From Clonostachys chloroleuca (taxonomy: Eukaryota > Ascomycota > Sordariomycetes > Hypocreales > Bionectriaceae): a stretch of DNA of 64,000 nucleotides. The stretch covers positions 3,968,001 to 4,032,000 of the forward strand of contig JBANAY010000003.1 in the NCBI GenBank assembly GCA_037952775.1, read 5' to 3'. The notes under the pieces are model-generated. The model ran no database searches. It saw only the letters and a list, made by a program, of their open reading frames with translations, and was not told where the DNA came from. Positions 44,178-55,823 of the stretch are shown piece by piece (position 1 is the stretch's first letter; the number at the start of each line of letters is the position of its first letter). A program made the translations under genes and the position numbers.

Positions 44178-45047
44178 ATGGCAGAGAAAGACATCGCCTT
44201 CATCACAGGTGCCAATACTGGAATTGGATTCGAGGTTGTCAAGGCGTTGCTTCAATCTCCAAAGGCATATCACATCCTTCTCGGAAGTCGGTCGTTGGAA
44301 AAGGGAAAAGAGGCCATTTCCCAGCTAGCTGAGGTTCTGGAAGGATCATCCAATACCGTTGAACTGGTTGAGATTGATGTCACAGTTGATGAAACGATCA
44401 ATAAAGCTGCGGAGTTGGTGGAGACCAAGTTTGGAAGACTCGACGCACTCGTAAACAATGCTGGTGAGCCATGCTTGCACCTAAATTCTCCATTATTGAC
44501 ACCGTTAGGGCTGACATATGATGAAGGGGCCGCTTTTGATAAGCTCTTCACAAGCGACGCGACTGACTTCCGGACTCTGTTCAACAAGTCTTACGACGTC
44601 AACGTTTCTGGAGCTCAGGTCACAACCGCTGCTTTTGCTCCTCTTCTTATCAAGTCTAAGAATGCGAGACTGCTCTTCCTCACATCGGGAACGGCCAACC
44701 TAACTGGCCATGAGCAGGCACTCATACCTGCCAGAGCTGCTAGTGTGCCAAAGGGCTGGCCGAAGGAAGGGCTCATTGGCGGCCAGGCTTACAAGGCGTG
44801 CAAAACTGCGCTCAACATGGTCATGATAACCTGGCACTGGTTCCTGAAGGATGATGGTGTCAAGGTGTGGTCTATCAGTCCTGGAATGCTTGCAACGAAC
44901 CTCACTGGAAACCCAGAATTGCTAAGAAAGGCCGGGGCTGGGGAACCTTCGCTTGGAGGTGACCTCATCAAACGAGTGTTGGAAGGGGAGCGGGATGCCG
45001 ATGTGGCTCGTGTAGTTACCCAAAATGGCGCAGTCCAGCCATGGTGA
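44178..45047 (+). CDS. Short-chain dehydrogenase/reductase
   Basis: Classical SDR oxidoreductase using NAD(P). The cofactor motif is AFITGANTGIGFEVV, then LLGSRSLEKGKEA (Arg suggesting NADP), VEIDVT, VNNAG, the Ser in LFLTSGTAN, the catalytic pair Y-K-A-C-K in GGQAYKACKTALNMV, and SPGMLATNLTG. The frame is open for 289 residues, but 44464-44508 is a GTGAGC...GTTAG block of exactly 45 nt that interrupts the NNAG segment. Splicing it gives a 274-residue protein reading NNAGLTYDEGAAF, better for the family. The substrate is unknown. It sits between two HET genes on the same strand without other pathway genes. Confidence 0.92.
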   Translation: MAEKDIAFITGANTGIGFEVVKALLQSPKAYHILLGSRSLEKGKEAISQLAEVLEGSSNTVELVEIDVTVDETINKAAELVETKFGRLDALVNNAGEPCLHLNSPLLTPLGLTYDEGAAFDKLFTSDATDFRTLFNKSYDVNVSGAQVTTAAFAPLLIKSKNARLLFLTSGTANLTGHEQALIPARAASVPKGWPKEGLIGGQAYKACKTALNMVMITWHWFLKDDGVKVWSISPGMLATNLTGNPELLRKAGAGEPSLGGDLIKRVLEGERDADVARVVTQNGAVQPW

Positions 45048-45870
45048 GAGTTGAAACGGTCAATGTGCCATCGATCATTTTCTCAGGCTGTTTATGCTAT
45101 CTCTAGGCTCTTACTTAAGCGGTGTAGCAGGATCAGACCATCGGAATACTGAATACCAACAGTAATATATTACCCGAGCCCTCAGTGACCCCGCAACACC
45201 ATCAGCCTCCAGGGCCACATGACAAGAGTGTAACGTGTGACGCTTTGTAATGTTAAATGATCGATGCCTCAACCGTTGAATAATTTTTTTATGTGGATCC
45301 GTTCTGATGCGAGAAGACGAAACCAGAAAATGCATTGCCGTAGATCTATCTATATCACTTGGCGCATTATAGTTCGACATAATACTACCACCAAGCTGAT
45401 GGTTGACCAACATTGTCTGAAAATAGTTGTCCTCTTTATCCAGCTACCAGTTTTCCGCTTGATAATTCAGTGATTTATGCCGTCCCAATACCAGACCGGC
45501 CGAGTTTTCCCTTCGTTTGTCTCGTGCTTTTTTCATAGGTTCACATTTGACACGAGAGCCCCGCATATATGCAAAATCAGGTGGTCAAATTGCTTTTTAG
45601 CAGCCAATATTTCAGTCTCTGCTCGTCCAGCTCATACTACGTAATCTCGGTTATCTTATGCCCCTGTTACACTGATTACAGTATGCAGTACGCTTACGTT
45701 GCATTTATTATGCTTGTGCAAACAGGGGATACGTATACGAAAATGCATATCCAGAGCGGGGTTTTGAAGGATGGCACGATCAAGACGAAACACAATCGGT
45801 GAAGATATTCTGAGCCCTCATACCTTGAAAAGCTCGTGATTCTATAGTCTGGGATCTTGTGTGCAGCGAT
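45048..45870. other. Intergenic, no gene seen
   Basis: Between the SDR and the second HET gene; nothing recognised. Confidence 0.5.
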
Positions 45871-47763
45871 ATGGCATCTCATCACACACCGATCCAGCCA
45901 TATTCTGGCCCACCCCTACCAACACAAAACCACATCCGACTCATCTCGCTCATCGCTGGCATTGACAATTCCATCGTGTGCGAGTTCCAGACGGTAGAAA
46001 TAGATGCAGCTCCAGCCTATGAAGCATTGTCGTACACTTGGGGAGATCCCTCAAACCGCAAGACGATCGCCATCAAGGATCCCGGAGAGCCCGCCGGATC
46101 GAAGGATGTCTCCATCACGGCGAATTGCTTCTCCGCTTTTCGTTGTCTGCTAAAGTCCAAGCCATCGCGGCTATTCTGGGTCGATGACTTGTGCATCGAT
46201 CAGTCAAACACTGTTGAAAGAGACCAACAGGTCTCCCTCATGTCCAAGATCTACTCCAAAGCAGCTCAAGTGGTCATTTACCTAGGCGAGGCGGCAGGCA
46301 ACAGCGACTTGGCCGCTGAGTTCATCAAAGAATGCGACAACCCAAGCCCCGAAACTACATCGCTAAGCTATCCCAAGACTAAAACCCTCGTGGAGTCTCT
46401 CTGCAACTTCTTCCGTCGGCCTTGGTTCACCAGAGTGTGGGTGATCCAGGAGGCAATGCTCTCCAAAAGTGGCACCGTCTATTGCGGAGACCAGATACTC
46501 CCTTGGTCTGCAGTCAAGCACTTCAACGAGTGGGATCAAAGTAACAAGTGGCTCAAGACTCTGCCTTACGTTATGTCTGTATCCCAGAGCTCACTTGAGA
46601 AGTCGGATCTCAGGGTTTCGCTGCTCATCGCTCTTGTTGAAACGAGACACTGCGGGGCAACAGACCCACGCGACAAGATCTACAGCCTGCTCCCCTTGTT
46701 TCGCTCGGTCAAGGAACAGCTCGACCTTGCTCCGCGGTATGGAGACTCGGTCGCCAAAGTGTACACCGACTGTGCTACTGCTCTGCTATCTCGACAAAGC
46801 TGCGGCGTTCTCAATGCTGTCCAGAGCGGCTCGAAAATCGAAGGGCTGCCTTCTTGGGTCCCAGATTGGAGCATGCCACCGAAACGCACAGTTCTTGGAC
46901 CTATTGAGTACGACCCAAAGTACTATGGGTCAGAGCCATTTTCCTTCAACAAGCCGGAGGATCCATCGAGTTCGCCACGTCTTGTGGCCAAACAGCCACC
47001 AAATCCTAGTGCTGGAGCCGCAGGCGCTGTTCTTCGTGTGGACGGAGGGCTATGTGGCGAGGTGGCCCAGCTGGGTTCCGTCTATCTCGCTGGACAGGGT
47101 CCATTTCCTTACTTTGAATGGAAAGCTTTGTTGAATGACGAGGCCATCACTCGGATTGATAGAAGATCTGAACGGGCCTGGGATGGCCATAAAAAAGTTC
47201 TCGAATCGGAATTCTACAATGTCATAGCTGCCAACCGTAACCGCAACGGATATGAGGAAGCCATACGGCGATTCGTTCAAAAGGAAAAGAATCTGCAAAA
47301 CGAAGGAACTGGTGCTTCTCCAACTCAGACTGCCAACGGCGGTGCGTCGAAGCCAAGCTGGGAATCGGCAGTTCGGGGTTTAATGGCTGAAGCTGACCGC
47401 AGAGGCTCTTTGGAGGACAGTCTCCTACCCTTCCGAGATATTCCCTTTCATGAAGTGGCAACGGAAATGGTTCCAAGCTACAGGTACTATGTCCAAGCTG
47501 TTCTGCGTAATTCTCACTCTCGCCGCTTCTTCATCACCACAACTGGATACATGGGCCTCGCCCCAGCTGAGGCCGAGTTAGGTGACCAAGTTTACATGGT
47601 TGTTGGGACAGTGACGCCGCTTCTTCTTCGCCCTGTATCAAAAGGCACTGATGAGGGCAAGTTAAAGCAGTTCCGGCTAGTCGGTGCATCTTTTATGGAG
47701 TCTAAGGCGCGGAAAGACTTAGCAGACAAGCCTGGTACGCTAGAGCATATCGAGATAGTTTGA
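45871..47763 (+). CDS. HET-domain protein (HET-6-like type)
   Basis: A 630-residue single-exon protein from the ATG at 45871; an in-frame ATG at 45859 adds four residues. The HET domain shows IRLISLIAGIDNSIVCEFQT, YEALSYTWGDPSNRKTI, LFWVDDLCIDQSNTVERDQQ VSLMSKIYSKAAQVVIYLGE and FFRRPWFTRVWVIQEAM, the widespread HET-6/OR subtype, distinct from the first HET gene. Downstream is ATDPRDKIYSLLPLF, usual after this domain, then a variable C-terminus with GDQVYMVVGTVTPLLLRPV. A role in allorecognition or cell-death signalling is by family only. Confidence 0.93.
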   Translation: MASHHTPIQPYSGPPLPTQNHIRLISLIAGIDNSIVCEFQTVEIDAAPAYEALSYTWGDPSNRKTIAIKDPGEPAGSKDVSITANCFSAFRCLLKSKPSRLFWVDDLCIDQSNTVERDQQVSLMSKIYSKAAQVVIYLGEAAGNSDLAAEFIKECDNPSPETTSLSYPKTKTLVESLCNFFRRPWFTRVWVIQEAMLSKSGTVYCGDQILPWSAVKHFNEWDQSNKWLKTLPYVMSVSQSSLEKSDLRVSLLIALVETRHCGATDPRDKIYSLLPLFRSVKEQLDLAPRYGDSVAKVYTDCATALLSRQSCGVLNAVQSGSKIEGLPSWVPDWSMPPKRTVLGPIEYDPKYYGSEPFSFNKPEDPSSSPRLVAKQPPNPSAGAAGAVLRVDGGLCGEVAQLGSVYLAGQGPFPYFEWKALLNDEAITRIDRRSERAWDGHKKVLESEFYNVIAANRNRNGYEEAIRRFVQKEKNLQNEGTGASPTQTANGGASKPSWESAVRGLMAEADRRGSLEDSLLPFRDIPFHEVATEMVPSYRYYVQAVLRNSHSRRFFITTTGYMGLAPAEAELGDQVYMVVGTVTPLLLRPVSKGTDEGKLKQFRLVGASFMESKARKDLADKPGTLEHIEIV

Positions 47764-48144
47764 ATTCGATCACGGTCGAGATATGTATTGAACTTTGTAT
47801 AGGCTAGAGTTTGGTGTGATCCAGCATTCGAAGGGAAACTACGACACAGGTCGTACACGTGTCGGTGAGGTCTTGGCTTATTGTGTGATTCAAGATGCTC
47901 AGGCTCCTTGTCGTTGTTTCTCATAAAGTTTCGCTAGGCGTTGTGTTCGTTACTTTCTAGTTCTGGTAGCTAATAAACTTAATCTATCAAAGAGGAATAT
48001 GTACAAAAAACTGAGATATCTAGATCCTCCTGAGCACGCTGAGTGCACCATATTAACGGACTTGCCATTCTTAGGTCTCGATTTCCATTAAAAAAATCAT
48101 ATACACAACTTAGTCAACCCAAAACGCCATGAATATGTAGGTGG
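47764..48144. other. Convergent 3' region between HET and lectin-like genes
   Basis: No gene seen. Confidence 0.5.
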
Positions 48145-49843
48145 CTAAGGCAGCGCGAGCTCCTTGGGATCTACCCAGTTCGTCCCACTGAGCCTAACTT
48201 CCATCAGCTTCCCGCCCTTCTGGAAGTAACACTTGGTTAAATCAGATGCCGCCTGTAGGAGCAGCCCGTCAAACGTGCGATCCTTTTCCCACGCTGGTGT
48301 GGTAATGCAGGAAATATCGGTACCGTTGTCCGCGCCTTTGAGTTGGTCGGGAGCCGATGTCTGCCACGTTTTATCGTTGTCGACCCAGGCTTGCTTAATA
48401 TCGCCAGTGTCGTCTTGATAGAGCAGGAAGGTGCTCACTTTGGAAGAAGTGTTGACCTTGTTGGGATCGCGTGCGATAGAAAAGGCTGCGAAAGAGTGCT
48501 TCAAGGGGACCTTGGGCTTTGGGTAGGCTGCAGCAGAACTGTCAGAAACAATGTGAACAAAACAAGTAGACGCAAGATAATAGAACTTACTGGTGGTCCA
48601 AAGATCAATAACATCCCCGAGATTCTGCGATCGGGTCTCTGGCCAATGGCCGGGATCGATCACGGCCTGGATGGTGCCATCCTCGTTCTGATAGAAGACT
48701 GCCCACCAGCCTGTGCCGCTCACGTGAGATGCATTTCTAGACACAGGTACGATGGAAAGCTTCGACCCTATGATGGGCGAGTACTGGAGAGTGTAAGGTG
48801 TCCAGGGAGTCGTGGATTGCCACCACAGTGCCGAGAGACTGTTGTTGGCGTTCTGGTAAATTGTGAAGGGGCCCCAGGCGGCGATGTCGCTCTGGGGTGA
48901 AATAGTGATTCCAGTGTCGTTAACATCGAGTTTGGTAAAACCCTTGGACTCGGACTGCCCGGCTGTTACATAGTTGAGACCTTTGAGCTTGGCATTCGTA
49001 TCCAAGTATAGCAATTGGACTTGAATCTATGTCGTGTTAGCACACCTATCCACCTCAAACGAACCTAAATGGTACGCGAGAGATCTGTCGTAGCCATTGC
49101 TCATTTGTAAAACCCACCTGTGCATCGACGTCGGTCGACTGGTCGATGCCCGAGAACATGGTCATTGCCGTGACGTTGTCCAAAGCATTGTCTGGGACCT
49201 GCAACTCGGGAGTCTTCCAATCGAACGTGCCACCCGTGGTCTCCGAAGCTCTGAAGAATTTGACCGCATTGTCCGGGTTCTTATAGGAGAGGTAAATCTC
49301 GTTGTCGTTGCCGTTCTGAAATGCCGCCACGCCCACGGACGAGCCCGCCAGAATTTTGGACGGAGCAGAGGTCGCTGATGCAGATGGCGATGCCGTTGCC
49401 TCTTCGCTGCTGCTGCTGCCGCCGTTGTTCTTCCTCGACCCTAGAACGCCGCCCAGCACCGCAGCGAGGATAACGGCGATCGCTACGATGCAACCGATAA
49501 TGATGAAGAGCTTTTTCCTGGACCGGTTGTCTGGCTGGTTGTCTTTCGGGGGCACCGGAGGACCATCGGAGATTGGGATCTTGTCGTCATCTTCGGTATC
49601 GAGTTTCATCTGGTGGAAGGGCTTGTCGGGAGTTCTGGTCGCTTCGGTGGCGGTGGTGAGGGTCGGGGAGAAGGTCGTGTGGGACGGTGCCTCGGAGGAG
49701 GCTGTGAAAACCTCCTTTCCATCGTCGTAGTGGATTTTCCCATCGTTCAATACCTCGGGCGTCGACGGGACTGGCACCGGTTCAAGGCCCTCGTCTCCCG
49801 CGAGGTGGTTGGGCCGCGCCGCCTGTTGCGCCGTCCAGGCCAT
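48145..49843 (-). CDS. Membrane-anchored fucose-lectin-like protein
   Basis: Exons 49118-49843, 48591-49026 and 48145-48527 give 514 residues. The intron at 49027-49117 is required. The one at 48528-48590 is 63 nt, in frame and stop-free, so an unspliced 535-residue form is also possible. The N-terminus (1-110) is Pro/acidic and cytosolic-like. Then KKLFIIIGCIVAIAVILAAV LGGVLG is a single membrane anchor, a Ser-rich stalk follows, and the exported part has repeated beta-propeller blades (VGVAAFQNGNDNEIYLSYKN, LSALWWQSTTPWTPYTLQYS, GWWAVFYQNEDGTIQAVI, STFLLYQDDTGDIKQAWV). This matches the fungal fucose-specific lectin (AAL/FleA) fold. Sugar binding is predicted, not shown. Confidence 0.85.
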
Positions 49844-52507
49844 GTTGCTCGTTCTTCTGGCTCGGGGCCAAGTGCTCTCTCCGCAGTTGTGATGAGTGGA
49901 GGTTGCAGGAAAGCATCATATCAACAGCCGAAGGTTAGCAAGTTAGGTATACAAAACAAGAACTGGCAGGGGTCGCGTAGCCAGTCACAAATAGAGGCAT
50001 GCCTGTGATGATCAATCAGAATGTCACACCGCGCGCATGAGTAGGCCCATGGCCATAGTGGATGCATTCCAGGATCTTGGGGACGAAGGATGGACTAAGC
50101 AGGCACGCCCACACGCTATGTTTGAGGTCATATACGAGCAGTTTGAAGGATGGAATGCTGACCCTGTGAAAAGTCGGGAATCAAAATGTTTCCACCTACC
50201 CACCCTCCAGAGAAGAGAAAGACAAATCTACCAATTACAATGAAAATCTTCGGGTTCCGGTAGTTGTGATGATGGTCGCGGCCTCATAATATAATTACCG
50301 AAACGCCGACCCTGACAACTAGCAGGGACTCCAAGCTTGGCGTTGTGGGTTATTTCAGCAAAGTAGGTCCGCATGAACAATGATTGGAAATTAAGACACC
50401 CCGTTAACGAAAATATGTACCAGAGTTGGACTAGGGAGGTAATTAGGTAGAATTTGTGGTCTTGAAAACTGGCTTTTCTTCACAGCCGCACCCTCCAGCC
50501 CGTATCTCTCATCAGCTTACTTACTGTACGTAGTACGTACATACAAGAATATCTGGATTTAAGGTGTCTTGTCACGCGGCAGCTGCGGGCAGACAGACCA
50601 CGAGCAATCTAACCGATAGGTATCATCCGGCCACATGCCATAGTGCCACGTCCGTAGATTTCTCGCTCTTGTTTGATAATCAAAGCTGAGAGTTTAGATA
50701 ATCAAAGCCAAGACACAAGTCTTCAGGGAAAGGTAATAGGCATTCCCAAAATAGACTCATACACGATAGAGATATCGCCACGCGACCAAAGGAAAAAACC
50801 GGTTTCAAGGAGCACAGGTCAACTATTTTTGTCCTCAATAAGGAGTTAAGAGGCAGCCTTGCACCTACCCAACTCAGTATGATCCACTGTTATTGATCCG
50901 GCACAGTCTTTTCTATTATTGATTTCAATGCCTTCCACCAGCAGCGATGACGCGACAATATCTACATGGCCATTCGGCACTGCAATGTGGAGAGCTACGC
51001 CAACAACAAAATTCATAGCAAGCGGCGCAGCTGAGAGGTCACAGATCATTATTATCGCCATATCTACGCCTTTCGTGGGTGTCGCAAATGGCTAAAGCGT
51101 CCAGCTCAATATGTTTGTTTAGTTGACGTCAAAGTTGGCTGACAAGTGCAGCACAAGATCCATGTTTTCATGACAAGTAATAACAGCAAATAATGCAAGA
51201 GACAATTAAAATTCCCATTCATTCTCTACCCATTGGTCTCATGCGAGAACCACGCATATAGGATCTTCAGTCTTGAGCTAAGGGACGAAGCTAATAAGCT
51301 TGCATAGGATACATGGCAAGATATCCTTATTCTAAAGTATTCCAAACCACACCTAGACTAGAGAGCCAATTCTTTCGTGTAGATTTTCTCATCAAACTTC
51401 TCAATGCAGACACATGCAGAGTTCCGCCATATGGAAAAAGGTGTATTATTGTATTTCGAATATTTCTGCAGCATGATCCTCGTCTAGTTTATCACATCCG
51501 AGAACTCTACCACAAGGCATAGCAACAATGCTTAAGACGATCTTGATTCATGGCCTTCTAAGTCGGCCACGATCCATAATCCGTTCCCTCGGTAAATCAC
51601 TTCAGAGATTGGGTGACATCTATCCTGCCTTCTATGGGCAGCTGCCTCCGACTCCAAGGACCCATGTTTTCGGTAAAAGCGTCGACTGAGGACGCTATGA
51701 TAAAACGGAATGCTTTAATGATCCAATGATAAATGAACAATTATTCGGGAGGACCACCTACTACTTTACCAGGCGAGGGGCTGAATGCTGTGTCTTCGCC
51801 AACCATGGAGGCACCACTAGCTAACTATTGTGCATGTTAGTGCGCATTCAGTCGCATTGGCGTGGTGTCATTTAGCATTCTATAGAAAGCTGGGCGTGTA
51901 TTGATTCTCAAGGTCTCCAACTGGGATCACCGCGGCTTTGTGGGTAGCTTGAAGTCTTCAAACCTGACCCCCCTTACGATGGCAGGTGAGATTGCGACCG
52001 ACCGATACCCGTTTGCTAGGAGGGCTTGGCATGAGATTGCCAAGGTCAAATGCCGGCAGGGAACGATGTTTCATTGCAGCAAACCCAAGGTTCTCATCAA
52101 GCTCGCCCCGATTGGCGGAATCTACGGTTCTTCAACTCCTGGCCAACGTTGTCGTTTCCCGGATGAAACACTCTTGATACCACTCTTCCAATAAAAATTA
52201 ATTCATCTCGACTACATGGGGCAATGATGTACAACAATCGGCACCACTTTGTTTCCCGCTGCCAAGCAAGGTTCATGTCGGGTTTGAAACAACTCAATGG
52301 GGCATCCATAACAAGGTTACATGCTTATCCACTGGAAGGTCATAGGCAATCCGTCCGCTCGGATGAGAACACTCCGGGCACCAAAGCGCAAGTTTGGAGC
52401 TCGTCCCCTAATTTTTTGCATGCTTTAAATTTACACGGCGTCCGTCTCAACTTTCCCCAGGACACTTCTCGCAAAAAAGCACTCCGACGCACAGCTATCC
52501 AGTCATC
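49844..52507. other. Long intergenic stretch with an ankyrin-like relic
   Basis: About 2.7 kb without a complete gene. The minus strand at 50846-51061 contains GVALHIAVPNGHVDIV...VEG IEINNRKD, which looks like one decayed ankyrin repeat. TACGTAGTACGTAC near 50526-50540 is a short palindromic run. No transposon ends were found. Confidence 0.4.
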
Positions 52508-53300
52508 ATGAAAGCTTCCATTTGTCTGCCCTTCTTCGCCGCTTCTTTAGTCTTCGGGCACGCTGTAGTTGATGATCCAGCTCCCCGCAAGGTACGATCC
52601 CCCTAGTAACTACAAATGCATTGGACTAACAGCTATGCCGGCAGACTGGTTCTTCACAGGAGGCTCTTTGTGGATCTGTTCTAACCAAAGCTTTTGAGAG
52701 CGGTTTGTAACCTGATTCAGTTCTCATCCGTGGTGGCGGCCATTTTCTTACCGAATTATCCTGAATTCAGACATTGCTGGGCCTATCGAAAATGCAGTAA
52801 GCAAGGCGGTTGATCCATATAGCTGCAACCCATACCTCTGTCGTGGGTATCAGTTCGAAGATAATACGGATAATGTCCGCAGTGTCCAAGCTGGCGATGT
52901 TATCCACTTCCATGTGGACCTAATCGCTGGACATCGTCCTGGATATGCGGTATGTATCTCAGAAGGAACCCAATGATCTGCTTGAATATTGATCAAGACT
53001 TGGAAACAGAACACTTCGATTATCGATACCGCGACCAATACAGTGATGGGAGAGCCGCTCCGGTCTTGGGACGAATGGCCGGGCCAAAACACTGGTTCCG
53101 ATCGTGAAGATAGTATGTTTTGCTTCAGGATTTGCGAACGCTGAAGGAGCTAACTGATAAAAGTCAACTTCAACGTCACGATTCCTGCTGGTCTAGAAGA
53201 AACATGCGGCGAGGCCGGTAAATGCGTTATTCAGTGGTATTGGTATGCTACCAAGAATAAGCAAACCTATGAAAGCTGTCTGGACATTCAGGTTTCTTAA
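52508..53300 (+). CDS. LPMO-like secreted protein (PF03067-like), N-terminal His
   Basis: Five exons rebuilt from splice signals: 52508-52591, 52645-52702, 52771-52949, 53010-53112 and 53164-53300, giving 186 residues. Signal peptide MKASICLPFFAASLVFG is followed directly by HAVVDDPAPRK, so the mature protein should start with His1, the first ligand of a copper histidine brace. A second candidate ligand lies in VIHFHVDLIAGHRPGYA. Cysteines in EALCGSV, YSCNPYLCRGYQFEDN, ETCGEAGKCVIQWYWYATK and YESCLD fit the disulfides of fungal single-domain proteins matched by the LPMO_10/chitin-binding type 4 profile. Activity on a polysaccharide is a family inference. There is no attached binding module. 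The gene is easily missed because every exon is short. Confidence 0.85.
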
Positions 53301-54325
53301 GAGGCTCTTCTAGCATAGGCCAAAACTCCATGGTGCATTTAGCATGCTGAGATGGTACACATGTCATGAACGGAGATCTAGGTAGGAGACTTGGGACTAT
53401 GCCACGAGTTCCCAGGTCCCTGGCTGATACATAGCTTGCCAGACTTTCGGGCAATACCGTCAGCTCAGGGCAATAGTGACTCGAAAACAAACGATTTTTA
53501 GCTCTAAATTCTGTTTTTATATAAGGTTTAGGTTAGCACTAGCCTCTTGACAGTCTACAGAAGTTGAGGTGACCGCGATTCAAGGCGCGGTCCAATTCTT
53601 ATATCTTGAAACGGCATCGTGTAGTTTTCCGTATATTTTCTAGAGACTTTTGATGATCAAAAAAAAATAGAAAAGAAAGCCAAAGTATTTAGTTGTAGTA
53701 GAATAATACTATGGAAGAAGTATACACATTTCGTTAGCCTTGAAAACTTGAACAGATGATAATTTGTTGGGGCACCCAAAACAAGACTTGATATGTGATT
53801 TCGCTAAAAAATAAACTAAAGAGTTGCTGATTCTTTGATTTGAGCCTTGGCCCCGTCGCCAGATGTACATTATCCGAAAATACTTGACTTTGAGGACTGT
53901 ATTCATCATGACTTGAACCTCAAAGGAAGGGTTTTGTTGGAGCTTGTCTACAGGGTAGCCATATTCTCAGGTCTACCAGCTCTCTAAGACGGATTACGAC
54001 AAGCCTCTTCCCAGGGATACGTTCCGACTGGTTGGTTTACTCAAGAGATGGAGGCCTTAGTGCGCACGGGCTCACTTATCAGCCCTTTATCTAGATCTCA
54101 TGGGCCATGAGCATAATTTACAACTTGCAGGATTGCGGTGGGGAGCCGGCGGTTTCAGAGGTGAAATGCGAGAAATACGAGAAATCTCAAACCACTCAGC
54201 CGGATTCTCTTGACTACTTCCACTGAGTGAATGAATGCATCAAGAAGTTCTAGACAATATAGCATCGGCCATATCATCGGGTGCTTGCACAATATTGAGG
54301 CGTATATTGCTACCAACATACGAAT
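53301..54325. other. Intergenic, no gene seen
   Basis: AT-rich around 53500-53900; nothing recognised. Confidence 0.5.
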
Positions 54326-55233
54326 ATGCTGAGGAACACCTTTCAACTCCTCTGCGCCGCGCTCGCAGCAGCCCCAGCAGTTGTAATGGCTGCAGATGGC
54401 GATAATATGTTCCCTAAAATCGGTGAGCTTGATGTTGTCTTCCCGCGAAACGACACCTACGCCGTGGTCTCGCCTTTCCCTGTCATCTTTGGATTCCAGC
54501 GCAGCAACGCGCTCCTCAGATTCGGCACTTTTCTTGAATGGCAAGTCAGCTGCCCTCTGGTGATGTCCGGCATCGGATTCTTCCGTGGCGACGAGACTAG
54601 CGGGCCTACACAAGTTCCATACTACTACGTCAATGAGTCGCGTGCCACGGGTAAAGACGTTTACAAGGAGGATTTCCACCTCTGGAGGGGGGGTCGAAGC
54701 AATGCACTCTGAGCTGGAAGTTTGAATTCGGGATAGACTGCAAGAGATACGACAATGGCACGTTCGAGTCTCGAGTGGGCTACTATCCGGAGCAAAGCGG
54801 CAGTGTCAACTTTACCCTTGCGTTCGATGGCAAGCTCCCTCAAGAGGCTATTGCTGGCTATGAAGGATGTCCTGTGCCTGCTCTGGCTGTCGAGGTCCAG
54901 AAGAACCTTACCGGATGCCCGGAAATCAACGGTGCCGGGCTTGTCGACACTAAGCCTTGCGACCTTGACGTGAAGTCCGCTGCGAGTAGCTTGGCGGCGG
55001 CGGTTGCGACACCAACTATCACCCTGACCGAAGCACCTGGATCTACGACAACTTCACGATCGTCAGCTACCAGAACGTCCCCAGGGAGTGGAACCTCAAC
55101 AACCTCACCAACGGGAACCGGGACCAGCAATAATAACGATAACCAGGGAAGCAGGTATGGCACGTATGGTAGCACCGTTGCTATCCTATGGTGCGCCTTG
55201 ATTGGAGTCTTATCGTTCCTAGTCTTTGTTTGA
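54326..55233 (+). CDS. DUF7136-like GPI-type wall protein, frame broken once
   Basis: A signal peptide (MLRNTFQLLCAALAAAPAVV MAA) precedes IGELDVVFPRNDTYAVVSPF PVIFGFQRSNAL, typical of the fungal secreted DUF7136 group. The frame breaks in the seven-G run at 54687-54693; one more G would join FHLWRGG to SKQCTLSWKFEFGIDCKRYD and on to VGYYPEQSGSVNFTLAFDG. The C-terminus is Ser/Thr-rich (about 60 residues, TTTSRSSATRTSPGSGTSTT) and ends in a hydrophobic tail (VAILWCALIGVLSFLVFV), the pattern of a GPI-anchor signal. The rebuilt length is about 302 residues. Because only one base in a homopolymer is wrong, a sequence error is as likely as a pseudogene. Function of the domain is unknown. Confidence 0.8.
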
Positions 55234-55823
55234 TTGACGGTTCGGTCTCACTTGTTGGAAATAGGGTCACATTATAGCTACGTGTCTGAAAATGATTCAG
55301 ATACTATAATTGATACGTACGATAGCTGGTTTCATCGTAACCTATCTGCCTTATTCACAGGACCATAACATTGCTGAGGCACAGTAACTGACAGTGTGGC
55401 GAGCAAGACTTATCAGAGCAACTCCCGGCAAGAGGCCTTTGCTTTCCAAGCAGAATCATATCCCACCACTACCCTCCAAAAACTTGAGAACAAAATTGGA
55501 GGGACTTATACCCATAATTCTCCATTAACAGACCCGTGTATGCAGGTTTCCGAGATTGGTGTGTATAATTGTCGCTGAAGTGCGACATGCATGAGGGAGA
55601 TTGGCCTACTTCTCCCGAGCTGAATGCATGTCTCAGTTCAGGTCGCAGCAGATCATGGTGGGGTCTTCATGCATATGATGATGACCAAGAACATTGATAT
55701 CCGGGCTGTGGATGGGCGTTGGTGATAAGTAGGCCTGCCCCCTACGGAGTCAGATTGGATGGCATACCTTCCTTTCAAGTGTCTTATTTCATCTCCCTGT
55801 ACGGATACGCTGCTCAGCTTACA
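55234..55823. other. Intergenic, no gene seen
   Basis: Promoter region of the adenylate-forming enzyme gene; nothing else recognised. Confidence 0.5.

Noticed and set aside
46469..47134. 221-codon plus-strand frame
   Set aside because: It is an overlapping frame inside the second HET gene, with Arg/Ser-rich shadow composition.
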